The notes beneath the pieces are model-generated. The model was not told where the DNA came from, made no database searches, and saw nothing but the letters and a program-made list of their open reading frames with translations. A stretch of 64,000 nucleotides of DNA from Gaertneriomyces semiglobifer (Eukaryota; Chytridiomycota; Chytridiomycetes; Spizellomycetales; Spizellomycetaceae), in assembly GCA_025558075.1 (NCBI GenBank), contig JAHLKF010000012.1, positions 62,001-126,000 of the forward strand, given 5' to 3'. Below are positions 1 to 10,118 of the stretch, one piece after another (within the stretch, counting starts at the first letter, position 1; the number at the start of each line of letters is the position of its first letter). The position numbers and the translations under genes were made by a program.

Positions 1-29
1 ACTATGCATTCGGAATGTCTTTTGTTAGG

Positions 30-716
30 TCATTGTGTCTTGAAAAATTTGGTCAATGCGGTTAAGTACTCGTCGGTGATGCCAAAGCCGTTGTACGCTT
101 CATTCCAAAGTTCATTAGCGTTGCGCGAGGCGATGAATGGTGAAAGAGAAGGAATCTCACCTACGAACCCGATAACACAAGCAAGTGTGACCGCCAATAA
201 TCTCATGCCCCAAGAGCCGTGATCCGCTTGTTGTTTCTGCAATTTGACCTTGACTGCCATGAGTTCCTTTGGAGGAAGCTCTCCTCTTTTATAAGAGTCG
301 AGAACTTCCAGCCGCTTATGCACTGCATCCACTGCGTTTCGCCTAGCCTCTCGTACGGCATCAATCCCTTGAGTGTCCAATGCGTCCAAGCGCTCCAATA
401 GCTTGAGTAGAGCCTCTTCATATCCAAACAGCGCCCGATTTTTCTCATGGACGAGGTTGCCATCTGGGTCACGGCGTAAAGGTGTGCTTAGGACCACAGG
501 TTCTCGAGTATCTTCAAGGTTTCGCAGTTCAGCCAGAACCCCTTTTAACGCAGTAAGAGCCGCGGGAGCTGGGATGTTGGGTCTTTTCACTCGCTTGGCG
601 AATTTCGGTGTTTCTTTTTGTGGCGGGGTCGAAGCTTCTCCATCTTGCGCATCTGCCGAAGATACCTGCTGTTGCGCCTGCTTTTTGCGAGCACTTTTTG
701 GCGTTGCTTTGGACAT
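30..716 (-). CDS. BAG-domain Hsp70 co-chaperone, probable membrane anchor
   Basis: A single exon of 228 codons runs from an ATG at 716 to a TGA at 30-32. The first 50 residues are basic and low in complexity. Residues about 52-140 form a three-helix segment with the BAG-family pattern: a leucine-rich start, then a helix reading LLERLDALDTQG and one with VREARRNAVDAV. BAG domains bind the Hsp70 ATPase domain and act as nucleotide-exchange factors. A hydrophobic stretch at about residues 169-188 (LLAVTLACVIGFVG) looks like a transmembrane or signal-anchor helix. This resembles yeast Snl1, an ER/nuclear-envelope BAG protein, except that Snl1 carries its membrane segment at the N-terminus. The BAG call rests on pattern and length; the membrane placement is inferred. 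The nearest neighbour is another minus-strand gene 517 bp upstream. Confidence 0.72.
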   Translation of the reverse strand: MSKATPKSARKKQAQQQVSSADAQDGEASTPPQKETPKFAKRVKRPNIPAPAALTALKGVLAELRNLEDTREPVVLSTPLRRDPDGNLVHEKNRALFGYEEALLKLLERLDALDTQGIDAVREARRNAVDAVHKRLEVLDSYKRGELPPKELMAVKVKLQKQQADHGSWGMRLLAVTLACVIGFVGEIPSLSPFIASRNANELWNEAYNGFGITDEYLTALTKFFKTQ

Positions 717-1233
717 TGGCGTAAAGAGTTCGTACGGCTGTGGTTACCTGTTCAGATCTCACGGTCGCGCGCGCTGTTACAACCGTTTAAAAAACAAAAC
801 CAGCTCTAATAAACCGCTACATCTGATGCTACATTTTAACTGCATGCTGCTTGACAGATTTGGCAACAAGCAGGCGTCGTAGCACCGTCAACTCGATATG
901 TCCGAATTGGGTGCCGACAATGCGTCTGCGGTTTGTCATCGGCGAATCGCACGGCTCACTTATCCAATTGAAATTGACATGGATACATTCACAATTTTGA
1001 ACTTTTCGGGCTCATTCCTACACAGGCTCCCTATCTCCTGCAGAGCATAAAAGGGAATTATGACTGGCGTCTAGTGCGGGTATGCTTATACGACGAATAG
1101 AAACGTTCGCAATCTGGCGCAAGGACATCCCTCGGCCGTTGGCAGTCGATTGGAAAGTTATGTGAATAAGCATGCTAAGACGACGGATAATAATTTCAAT
1201 TTACTGTACATCGTCCTATCACGTTCAGCACCA
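717..1233. other. Intergenic, upstream of the BAG gene
   Basis: This 517-bp stretch lies between the 3' end of the unknown minus-strand gene and the BAG gene start. It should hold the BAG promoter and the neighbour's 3' UTR. The only plus-strand ORF of note is a 50-codon frame from 898, with nothing to support it. No RNA gene or repeat was seen. Confidence 0.5.
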
Positions 1234-2794
1234 TCATATCGCAAGACTTTGTTTCCGGCTCTTGGGTGGACGCATAGAGAGGAGATAGTCATCGGTGAAT
1301 GTTCGTGCCGATAGGATGTGGGGTGCCACAAATTCCTCTGTATCGTCGTCTGCATACCGTGCTCGCGGTGGGGCCTCCAGCTCGTCTGCCAGTTCGGGTG
1401 GAAGATCCGGTTGGGTCAAAGGATTGAACCGTCCAGGGATATAGACTGGGACCGAGGTCGAGAAAATTGAAAACGGATGTGCGTTGGGGATGGTGTTCGG
1501 CGAATCGATCGGTTCTGAGGATTCAGTGTCACAGACTGCGACTAAGTGTATTCTGAGCCCATGAGATCTTACCTGTTTCGTTCGGGTTACCTTCCAAATC
1601 TTCAGATGCGTCATCATCACTGTGATGGTCGTCGTCCGCATCCGCGTCTTCATCCAAATCGAATATCGCATCCTCATCCTTTGACTTGCTTTTATGAGCT
1701 TGATGACCATTTGTCTCTCTTGCTTTGCTATCAAAATGCACTTTGCGCGAGAGGTCTCCAGTGACAGTGGCCACATCTTTGGAAGTCAGGGTTTCCGGTA
1801 TGGTTGGTGAACTCAAAGCGGTTGTCTGCGGGGAGGTTTTGTCCAACGCAGCCGACAGACTCGAGTTCCCACTACTTTGACGTCTGCCCTGCGGGATGCC
1901 GCCAGCTCGCAGGTATAGGGATGAGGCATTAAGGAAACTAGTTCCAGCCCAGCTTGCACCGGCCGACCCGGTCTTCGCTGGTTCGATTGCGCCCGACGAA
2001 ATTGCCACTGGCGAAGTCGGAGCTTCCACATAGGGGGCAGCATGATCGTTTACTGGTTGTTCACCATGAAGTTGGCATATAGTGGCCCACAAGAGGTTCT
2101 TGTCCTCCTGGGCGCGTTGTTGCTGGGCCTCCCATAGCGCCTGTTGCTCGGCACGAAAAGCAGCTACACGTTCCTCCATTTCAACCCGCTTGAGTTCGGT
2201 AAACCTTCGAACGATATCCTGCAATGAATCTGAAGCTGACCGGAGACGCGATTGATCGACCCTTCCTTCATAATGCGACATGTTCTTCGTGAGTGTTACA
2301 CCCAAGCAATCGCTGTACTGTGGCGAGCGCTTTGTTTGCTCGATTGCATCATCAAATATAGTTGACTCTCCAACGATAGCAATCCCATCAACGGGATTTT
2401 CAAAGGCAGCATCAAAGGGATGGACTTGAGAAGGAGTATCGGTGCTTTTGACGTAGCACGCGGAGCAGCCACAGTTCAGGCAACGTAGTTCATGCCAATC
2501 TTGGCTGACGGGTATATACTTAACGAGCAAATGGTGCTCTACTGTGATTCCACCAAGAGCAACCTGAGTTTGAAAGCCCTTGACACTGTCGGCCATGGTA
2601 ACGTAGGATAGTGCACCGCGCGAGGTTGGTGCAGACGGCGTAGCATCAACGTCATCATCATGTTTTCGGGAATGTGATTGCGGTAGATTAGAGTCGTCCG
2701 CAGTATTGTGTCCTGTATGTGAGGATGTGAAGGCGGCAACGACGGGCGCCGAACGTATTTTCACGTTCAAACAAAGACAGCTATGCAGTGACAT
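1234..2794 (-). CDS. Unknown protein with CxxCxCxxC cluster and acidic tract
   Basis: Two exons, 2794-1573 and 1535-1234, are joined over a 37-bp intron (1536-1572), the shortest intron in the window. Skipping it avoids an in-frame stop and extends the protein to about 507 residues. I do not recognise the family. Features seen: a folded-looking segment around residues 67-110 that contains a tight cysteine cluster (CLNCGCSAC); a coiled-coil-like helix rich in R, E and Q near residues 190-245; a long Ser/Thr/Pro-rich linker; an acidic run (DEDADADDDHHSDDDASED) before the intron; and a C-terminal segment rich in proline and tyrosine. The first 60 residues are low in complexity, so translation could instead begin at the internal ATG at 2596. 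Four clustered cysteines suggest a metal site, but this is inference only. Confidence 0.6.
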
Positions 2795-3116
2795 TGCAGT
2801 AGTGGTACAGGCAGATGAGGTCGAGCGAGTTCGTACATCCGTTCTTCCAAATCAGCTTTCCAACCGTCAACGTTTGATGTTGATTGCTGTACGTTTACTA
2901 TTCAACAGTTATCTTGAACACTTTCTTAAATGAAGTTGTAAGGTCGGCTGGCGGATTGCTCAGATAAGCCGCCAGCCACGCTTATGCAAGCAAGAAGTAG
3001 GGTTCACGCGAGTACCTCCCAAGGCAAGGGCGGAAGCAATGTCCAACCGCCATTCAACGATGCACATGCAGTGGTAGGAGGGGAGTTTATCTGCTAACTC
3101 ATATTGGTAGAGAGCA

Positions 3117-5253
3117 ATGTCCGGTGCTGATGTCGGGCGCCTGCCTTCTTTTGAGGCTGCTCTGGAAGGGCAGTTGAACTCCCTCAAGAACTTGTGGTCG
3201 TTACATGGTGCAGAGATCTTACGAATCCGAAGAGAATATCAGTCTCGCATTTTTGGGCATGAAAAGGAGAACGAAACCCTTCGGAATCACTTGCAGGATT
3301 TGGAAAACCACCTGGCAACGGTACGCCTCGAGTGTTCGCGGGAAGTAGCAGCTGCCAATAAACGCATGATGTTGGCGGAGGAGACTGTAACCCGTCTGGA
3401 ATCGAAATTATGCGACTACGAAGTAGATGTAGAACGAGCCAGAAGAGTGACAGAGGGCGGAGTTTATGCAGACCCTGATAACACGACTAATAACACGATC
3501 TTGGCCTTAAGTGCGGAAGTCACAGTACTTCGGCGAGTGAATAAGGATCTACGAGCGAGTAAAGCCCATGCTGTTGCAAGATGGCGCACTTTATATGAGC
3601 AGCGCATCTCTATTAGTACCGAACTAGAACGTGTTTTGGCCACAAAGCAGGAACAATGGAGTCGGTTCAAGTGTGATACCGTGGCCAAAGTTCTGGATAA
3701 AACGACATCGAGAAACGTGGCACCGCTTCAGGGCAAAGAAAATGAGACACCCTCCTCCTCGCATGTATCAATTGCACCTACCGGCCATGTAGTGGGTTCA
3801 CTTAGTCCTAATCGACGAAGAAAAAGCGACCAAGTGGCACTCCCTGCGCCCCAAGCCAAGCGTCGCAGATCATCCCACTCTCAGCCTCCCAGCTCTGCTC
3901 GGTCCGGTACTTTACCAAATCCTTCGAGCTCCGTTGGCGCGAAGAAGGCTGCTAATTTCGCAACTCCATTTGCAATATCACCGAAAACTAGGCCGAATGG
4001 AGGAACGAGCTCCCAGGGAGTGAACAGGCGGAAGCAGCCCAGTTTGGTTGATTCTGGAGAAAGACGTCGAAGTACGAATCGGCTGTGGCCATCGTCCGGT
4101 AGCCAGAGGCCTGACGAATCCTCCAGAGACTGTGCGGCTACGTTGACGCCAGTCAGGGATGAGGACAACAATCCTTTCCTAGATGAACAAAGATTGTCTG
4201 CGATGTCATCTACTGGACAACCGAAGCCTACAAAGCTGCTTGCGCCATTAATTCACTCATCACCTCCAGACACTGCGGTTGATGCTGTATCGGGAACGGT
4301 TCCTTCTGAACCATTGAACGGCGCTCCGGCAGTTGTCGGGGAGTCCGCTCCCGCCGCTTGTGATGTGGGCCCTTCCGTAGAAAGCGTGGCCTTTTTCCGA
4401 GGTGACCATGTCTCGCAGGAGGAGGCGACATCGATTCAACCGGAGCGACGATTGGAGATCTCGTCAACAGTCAATAATGTTGAGCCTGCGACGTTACCAG
4501 ATCCAGCTGCGCTTCCAAGTGCACGTCAGCAAATGAACAAGGGTGCGGTCGCTAAGCCGCAGGTTGTTGGTGTTGATAATGACCGCCCGCAGAAAGCTTC
4601 GGCCAAGCCGTTGCTGTCAGAAGATGACGATTCGGATTTGGAGAATATTGCAAATGTACTGAGTGCTCGGCCTCCTCGACGACATTCAGATGTCAATCCT
4701 GGCTCAGATAGAAGGAATGTGGCAGGAAAATCTGTAGTGGACGGCCCTAGGTTGCATGATCAGGCCAACGAAGAACAAGTATCCCGTCCTTCATCCGCTA
4801 GAGCAGCTGCAAGTAAGGCCCACGGTACGACGGGGAAGGGTAATGTGCCGTACAAGTACGCTGAGGTGGTCAGGAACAAAGAGGTGCGGAAAACAATGCA
4901 CGCGCAGGATTGCCCTTGTTGCAATGGGGTGAGTGTGACTAGAGCGCAGAATCTGTCTCGTCTCTTCGTTCCTAAAAATACTTTTGCTAGTTTTACAAAG
5001 CTGCTGGGCCGATTCAACCACACCCAGAACTGGGTGCCCCGCCTGCTACTGAGCGGGACCATATTCAGAACGTTTCTCGGCATCGTCATTGGTATAAACC
5101 CCCAGACACACCTCCAGGGTAAGTGGAATGGATGGAGCTGAAATGCATAGACGGAAGCCCTCAACCATCTGTTATAGTTACTGGGAAGTAGGATTCCCAA
5201 CAACGCAGCAGGTTGCTGCCTACAATGAAGCTGCAAAGAGAAGTCGAACCTGA
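3117..5253 (+). CDS. SAE2: Sae2/CtIP/Ctp1 DNA-end resection factor
   Basis: Exons 3117-4928, 4991-5118 and 5178-5253 encode 671 residues. CtIP/Sae2 stimulates the Mre11-Rad50 nuclease to clip protein-blocked double-strand ends and start resection for homologous recombination. The N-terminus (about 1-150) is a long coiled coil, as expected for the tetramerisation region. The middle 400 residues are disordered. The C-terminus carries every family hallmark, and only in the spliced frame: CPCCNG (Cys599 and Cys602, a CxxC), then FYKAAGP directly after intron 1, then SRHRHWYKPPDTPPGYW and the EVGFPTTQ motif. Thr644, in the DTPP of that motif, aligns with the CDK site (human Thr847, yeast Ser267). 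The intron 1 acceptor was chosen at 4990 because a later AG breaks the FYKAAGP motif. The last exon is only 76 bp. Confidence 0.93.
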
Positions 5254-5465
5254 CGGTTTCGCGTGCGAAATGATCTTCCCGCCCTGATGATGTTGTGGCA
5301 TCGATAACAGCAGGTCACGCGGTTGCTGAGGGCTCTCTGACTCTCTGAGTGACTAATTCACAGGGAAGTGACGTCAAGGAGCTGACTGCTATTTAATGAC
5401 CAACGCGCAGATGCACACAGTCTTGCACAAACCTGCTTCTAACAGCTGCCTATACGAATATCAAT

Positions 5466-5864
5466 ATGTCTGAACCATTCCAAAGTTTAAAACCGAGAGG
5501 AAGCTCGGTAACAAGCCCCGGCACTACCGGCGACACACTCAACCGACTGCATCCCGTAGCAGGGCCTGGAGGTGATGCTACGGCCGATCCGCCCCAGCTT
5601 CCATTTCAAGCTGGATCTCCAACAGACATGCCGAACGTTCCCAACTTTACCTCGGTATCTCCGGACACTATTGATACCATGGACCATATGAAGGGATACA
5701 AGCATGGATTTAAGGATGTTGATCCGCATCAAGCGTTGTCCGGAGTTCAACTTGACCGTGACCACAAGATACAAGAACTGGGATCTCAAAAGTTGAGTGG
5801 CCACGAATTGGGCTCGACGAAGCAGCAGGATGTGGATAACGCCTCCATGCCATACACTGTCTGA
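5466..5864 (+). CDS. Small disordered hypothetical protein
   Basis: An intronless ORF of 132 codons with ATG at 5466 and stop at 5862-5864, located 212 bp downstream of the Sae2 gene. The product is hydrophilic, rich in Gly, Ser, Pro and Asp, with no signal peptide, membrane helix or cysteine. The segment HMKGYKHGFKDVD is the only part with aromatic and charged residues dense enough to suggest a binding motif. A TATA-like ATTTAAT lies about 70 bp upstream. I do not recognise the family. It could be a short stress or late-embryogenesis-type disordered protein, but nothing proves that. The length and clean stop make a real gene plausible. Confidence 0.45.
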   Translation: MSEPFQSLKPRGSSVTSPGTTGDTLNRLHPVAGPGGDATADPPQLPFQAGSPTDMPNVPNFTSVSPDTIDTMDHMKGYKHGFKDVDPHQALSGVQLDRDHKIQELGSQKLSGHELGSTKQQDVDNASMPYTV

Positions 5865-6590
5865 ATTTACATACCTTGAATATGAAAATGTTCCACCGGC
5901 CTCCGTGGTTCGTCCTTGTTCGCGTTTTTGCTTATTTAATACACAGTCTGGGCAACCCTGACACTTGCTTGTCCACGTGATTTGACTGACTCATCCCCGC
6001 TTGAAGAGGCGGCCCTGGTCGAACGAACGCTGGGGTTTCCCGTTTTTGCATTTCCCGCTGGCCTTTTTACACACCACTGCATTTCCCCCCTGCTCCTGCT
6101 GAGAGACAGTGCACTCTGCTTTATACTCGGCATTCAGCAGCACACAGACGGACAGGGCATCGATAGGAACATAGACGAAGTGCGCTCAAAGTTTCGTTGG
6201 ACAACTAGCACGAACGGGCACCATACTAGGAAAAGTCTGCCACCACAACCAACGGGAGATTGCCCGTTTTGTATCATACACACATACCATACCACGACTC
6301 GTCGCTTTTTTGACGTGGTGGCCTACCAACAGGGCTCTTAAATTTGGGAGTTTTCTGTGCAGAAAACGACACGCCGGGGCCGAGCGGTGACCAACAAACA
6401 ATAGGTTGCCTTTCTTTCACACACAAGGTCGCGTACCCCCCTTCGTTTTTGCCACCTTTGCATCCATTCGCCGCCTTTTGGACCTTTCTGTTGCAGTCAC
6501 TGCAGGTTCGCTCTATAAGTATTGACATACCGTACTTGAGAGGATTCTGGCCTTTTTGTGCGTCAATCCGATTTACCGGGGTGGCCCACT
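5865..6590. promoter_or_regulatory. Upstream region of the PWWP-like gene
   Basis: A 726-bp stretch without a convincing ORF. Short frames here begin only at TTG or GTG and have no recognisable content. A TATAAG element at about 6514-6519 lies 72-77 bp before the ATG at 6591 and is a plausible core promoter. T-rich and C-rich tracts precede it. Confidence 0.45.
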
Positions 6591-8498
6591 ATGCCACAAC
6601 CTTCTCGAGAGGGTCCCGTTTCAGCTCAGGCGCTTGACACTCCCATTCCCACGCCAAAGTCTACTCGTAAGCTTTCCGTCGGAGATCCTGAGCTAAACGC
6701 AGACAGTGCCTACGATAGCGGCATCGACGAGCAGCAGCACCAGTCGAATCAGCGTACACCCGCAGCCTACGATACTCCGCCACCAGAGTCCAAAACATCG
6801 AATTCAACCAGAAAGCGGAAGCGCATGGGTGACGACGAAGTAGATGTCGCGGTTCCACCACCGAATCCTCGTCGAAAGCCGCCGAAGCGGCAGCTTGTCT
6901 TTGTGGATCCGGATGATTCGGATTCGCCGTGGTGGTGGCCCGCCATGATTGTTCCCAAGAGCGAATATGATATTTTCAAAGACAGCGTCAATGGAGAAGT
7001 AAAAGACCCAGCGGACGGCGAATGCGTGGTGGTTTACTTTGAAGACGGGTCGTACAACACAATACCCGAGTCGGATATCAGGACATTTTGCCCTTATGAG
7101 GCTCCATATACCACTTATGCCGAGGGACCCAATGCCAAGGCATTCTGTGCCGACAAGGCGGTCATATTAGCTACTGCATATTGGGAGGAAGGGCGGTTCC
7201 CACCCATGTTTGGGTGGCTGCAAGATTGCCCGAAGGAGGATCGCTCCAGATGTGCAAGAGTGTTCGACGAATCAGTTGTGCGGGGCGATGTTACGCCGCA
7301 GCCGGTACAAGGTCGTAAAAGACAGGCGATCACCTCGGCAGGCAAACGTGGGCCGATTGTCGGTAATCCAACCAAGAAGGAAAAGGAGCCGGTTGCGAAA
7401 GAAATGAAGAAGGTGGAGAAACCTGGCAGACGGAATGGTGGCGCTGCACCGGCCGCGAATAAGGTGAAACCCCTGCCGCCAACGTTAGGTGCTAGCACAA
7501 CGAGTGTTTCAAAGAGCAAAGCGTTATCTGCCCCGAGTGCACATGTCCAGGAAGAACCCGACGGCCCCGGAGTGGATGCGAGTGCTGAAGTCGCGTCGCC
7601 TGTTGTACCTGCTGCAGCAACACCGATCCGGACGCAGCCATCCAAGCGGTTGCGTGAGGAACCTGTGCGAAATTGTACAAAATGCGGTTTGGGATCGGCA
7701 ACTGGCCATTACGGGGCGTCTGGCGCTCAAGCGGGTCTTTCCGGCAGCGACGGCGTGCGACCGATATTTCTTTGTGGACGATGTCGACAGCTGTTGGACA
7801 GGATAACGCTGGAGCCAGCGAACGAGGGTGTATCGTATGTATATGGTAAGTTTGTAGGACTTTTTCGTGATTTGTTGAAATGGGCTACCTGTTGAATTCT
7901 CTTTTTTTTTAGAACGACCGCCGTTGGAGCTTTTAAAGGGCATTCTTCCAGAAACACGGATGAATCGGCTTCTGTGTAACCTTGAAAGTAAGTGTTTTAA
8001 GTCATGACTTACTTGGACCGAGACTGATCTTCACAACCAGTGTTGAGAAGGGAGTCTGAGATGATGAAAACTGCATCAATAAGGAGTGTTGGAGTTGCGT
8101 GGTCCACAAAGGGAGCAGCGATGACGACGGATGGCGAGGCAGCATCAGGGATAGATCGTGGTAGTGGTGGTGGTGGTGATATGGGCAAGGCGGCGACAAC
8201 AGGAGCGGAAAATGATGTACCTGGAATGCAGAGTACGATGCCGAGTAGCAACACGCCTGGTGGACAGATGAGCCCGTATGCATCGCCTCCACTGTCTGCA
8301 GGGACGTTGTTATTGGCCGAGTCTGGTAGACCTCCGTCGTCCACGACAACATCCACTACGGGTGCAGGTGCGGGGGCAGGTGCGACGAGTACAGGCAACC
8401 ACGGTAACAACAACAGTAACAACAACAGTAACAACAACAGTAACAACAACAATGGTGGTAGTCATCATGAAGCGACATTGATGGATACGTCCGTGTAA
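6591..8498 (+). CDS. PWWP/Tudor-like chromatin protein with four-Cys zinc site
   Basis: Exons 6591-7845, 7913-7987 and 8041-8498 give 595 residues. The start is the first ATG; the frame is open further upstream but only from a GTG. A segment from about residue 112 (SPWWWPAMIV, later VVVYFEDGSYNTIP and FGWL) has the aromatic-rich five-strand pattern of PWWP or Tudor-type chromatin readers, which bind methylated histone tails and DNA. A basic, Lys/Pro-rich linker follows. CTKC at about 361-364 and CGRC at about 394-397 make a CxxC-x29-CxxC zinc site, similar in spacing to GATA-type or treble-clef fingers. Exon 3 is low in complexity: Gly/Ala-rich, then an Asn/Ser run from an AAC/AGT trinucleotide tract (8401-8455). 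Function in chromatin is inferred. The specific subfamily was not identified. Confidence 0.68.
8401..8455 (+). repeat. AAC/AGT trinucleotide tract inside the coding region
   Basis: A tract of AAC triplets broken by AGT every fourth codon encodes an Asn-rich run with periodic Ser near the C-terminus of the PWWP-like protein. It is a likely site of length polymorphism between strains. Confidence 0.8.
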
Positions 8499-9120
8499 AG
8501 AAAGAACATCTATATATACAATATATGAGGCACTGTTCTTTGTTCATCACTCGGTAATTATGCTTTTTACTTGGGGCGCCGCTTGGCGGCTTACACTGTT
8601 GGTGCAACACAAAACACACAGAAACGGACCAGTTGTAGATCGGAAGTGCGCCATCATTTTTTTTTTTATAATAAATTTTCTATCCCCAACCGACCTGTCA
8701 ATCAATAGTGTTATCGATGAGCAAGTAAGTATGCCCGATTGTTGTTTGGGGGGGGCGAGTTGTTAGAAAGAAAGAATGGTGTCACAAAAGACATGTGCAA
8801 TTTGGTGATCGGATTGCCCCCGCGTGTGTCTGGTCTGTCGTGTGTGTGTGTGAATTGAATTGATGGGGTTGGTCGCATGCTGGTAATTGGTTGTTTCTTA
8901 TGTTGTATCATACTATGTGTGAGTGAGTGAGTAGACGAGAAAAGAAATTTGAAAGAGAAGGAGAGACGGTGCTTGCTATGAATTTGAATGTGAACTAAGC
9001 TTAAGCTAAGAGGAGGATATGTGTGGTGTTGTTATGTGGTGCCATGCACATTGAATTGAAATTGGCAAATTGCAAATGCGATTGCGAGGCTTGTTCTCTC
9101 TTTTCCAATACACTAATTGT

Positions 9121-9163
9121 CAGTCAGTCAGTCAGTCCGGTCGGGTCGGGTCGGTCGGTCGGT
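9121..9163. repeat. GTCA/GGTC tetranucleotide microsatellite
   Basis: Three to four copies of GTCA are followed by copies of GGTC with a GGGTC variant. It is followed 50 bp later by a CA/CTCA-rich microsatellite at 9213-9241. Confidence 0.8.
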
Positions 9164-9662
9164 TGTTCGAGTTTATCCAATTGGCACATGGCAATTATTA
9201 TTGTATTAGATAGAACACACACTCACACACACACTCACACGCAAGGAACTGATCAGATCGACGAGGGCTTCGTTCTTCGTTCATCGTCGTGTGAATTGTG
9301 TTGAGAGGACGAGTAGGCAGGCCGGGGGGAATCCAACGGGTTCTATATATAAAATATACTTCCCCATCCATCGTCCATATACACAGTCTCGCCCCTACCA
9401 GCAACCCTTAAACTTGCTCACTCACCCCAAGCACGTCATTCCACACCTCCGCCTCAAAAAAACCCGATCCCTTTTTTGGCCATCCATACATCCATGCATG
9501 CTGCTTGTCCGTGCCTGCCACGGCTTGTTCGCACCCCCCATTGCCACTACATCCCTCCTTCGACCTCTCTCCTCGAACCTGGATTACGGGTGTTCTAAAA
9601 CTTAGTGCATGCTGTCTATCCTAGTTGCAGCTACTACATTCGTCCAATACACTACACACCCG

Positions 9663-9767
9663 GTCTCTCGGTCGCCGTTCTCTCGGTCGCCGTTCTCTCG
9701 GTCGCCGTTCTCTCGGTCGCCGTTCTCTCGGTCGCCGTTCTCTCGGTCGCCGTTCTCTCGGTCGCCC
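9663..9767. repeat. 15-bp minisatellite, seven tandem copies
   Basis: The unit TTCTCTCGGTCGCCG repeats seven times. The five internal copies are identical; the first and last differ by one base at the edges. It has no spacers, so it is not a CRISPR array. It lies about 200 bp upstream of a TATA-like element and 350 bp upstream of the next ATG, in the probable promoter or distal leader of the gene at 10119. Confidence 0.95.
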
Positions 9768-9960
9768 GCCATTCCTCACTTTCAATTTGCTCTTTTTGGA
9801 GGATCCCGTCCGTCGCGAAACCTGTCGACTTTTTGTCGCTTGCAACGAACATCAAGCAACTGTTCGAAATTTTGAGAGGATTCTGACAGCCCGACCATCA
9901 CAAACAGCCCATCATTCACAAACAAACAGCCATCATCAGCGTTGAGACGAGACGGACAAA

Positions 9961-9970
9961 TATATATAAG
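9961..9970 (+). promoter_or_regulatory. TATA-like element
   Basis: TATATATAAG lies about 150 bp before the ATG at 10119, the most probable core promoter of that gene. Assignment is by position only. Confidence 0.4.
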
Positions 9971-10118
9971 AGAAACATATTTGGAAAAGTTTCGAGTTCT
10001 ATCGTTTGCTGGTGCCTGCGCTGGCCGCTTTCCCCCGGCATCGTGCACATAGACCAAGTGATTCTGATCGGGTCCACCTTTACCTGACACATTGAATTGC
10101 AACCGGGGCGGAGGCGTC

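Larger units (their letters stand above)
8499..10118. other. 1.6-kb repeat-rich intergenic region
   Basis: This is the longest gene-free stretch of the window. It holds A/T-rich 3' UTR sequence, GT/CA-rich simple repeats near 8838-8850 and 9213-9241, a GTCA/GGTC tetranucleotide tract at 9121-9163, a 15-bp minisatellite at 9663-9767 and TATA-like elements at about 9341-9352 and 9961-9970. ORFs here are by-products of the repeats. No gene or structural RNA was recognised. Confidence 0.6.

Noticed and set aside
898..1050. A 50-codon plus-strand ORF in the BAG upstream region
   Set aside because: Too short and without any motif or promoter evidence.
1422..1431. A reverse-strand sequence like a tRNA B-box (GGTTCAATCC on the minus strand)
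   Set aside because: It lies inside a coding exon and there is no A-box or cloverleaf around it.
9663..9767. Regular direct repeats that could suggest a CRISPR array
   Set aside because: Copies abut with no spacers and the genome is eukaryotic. It is a minisatellite.
9605..9945. Overlapping ORFs of 60-106 codons with SLGRR-type or ERRPR-type repeats
   Set aside because: They are translations of the 15-bp minisatellite, open in several frames and both directions because the unit has no stop codon. There is no other coding support.
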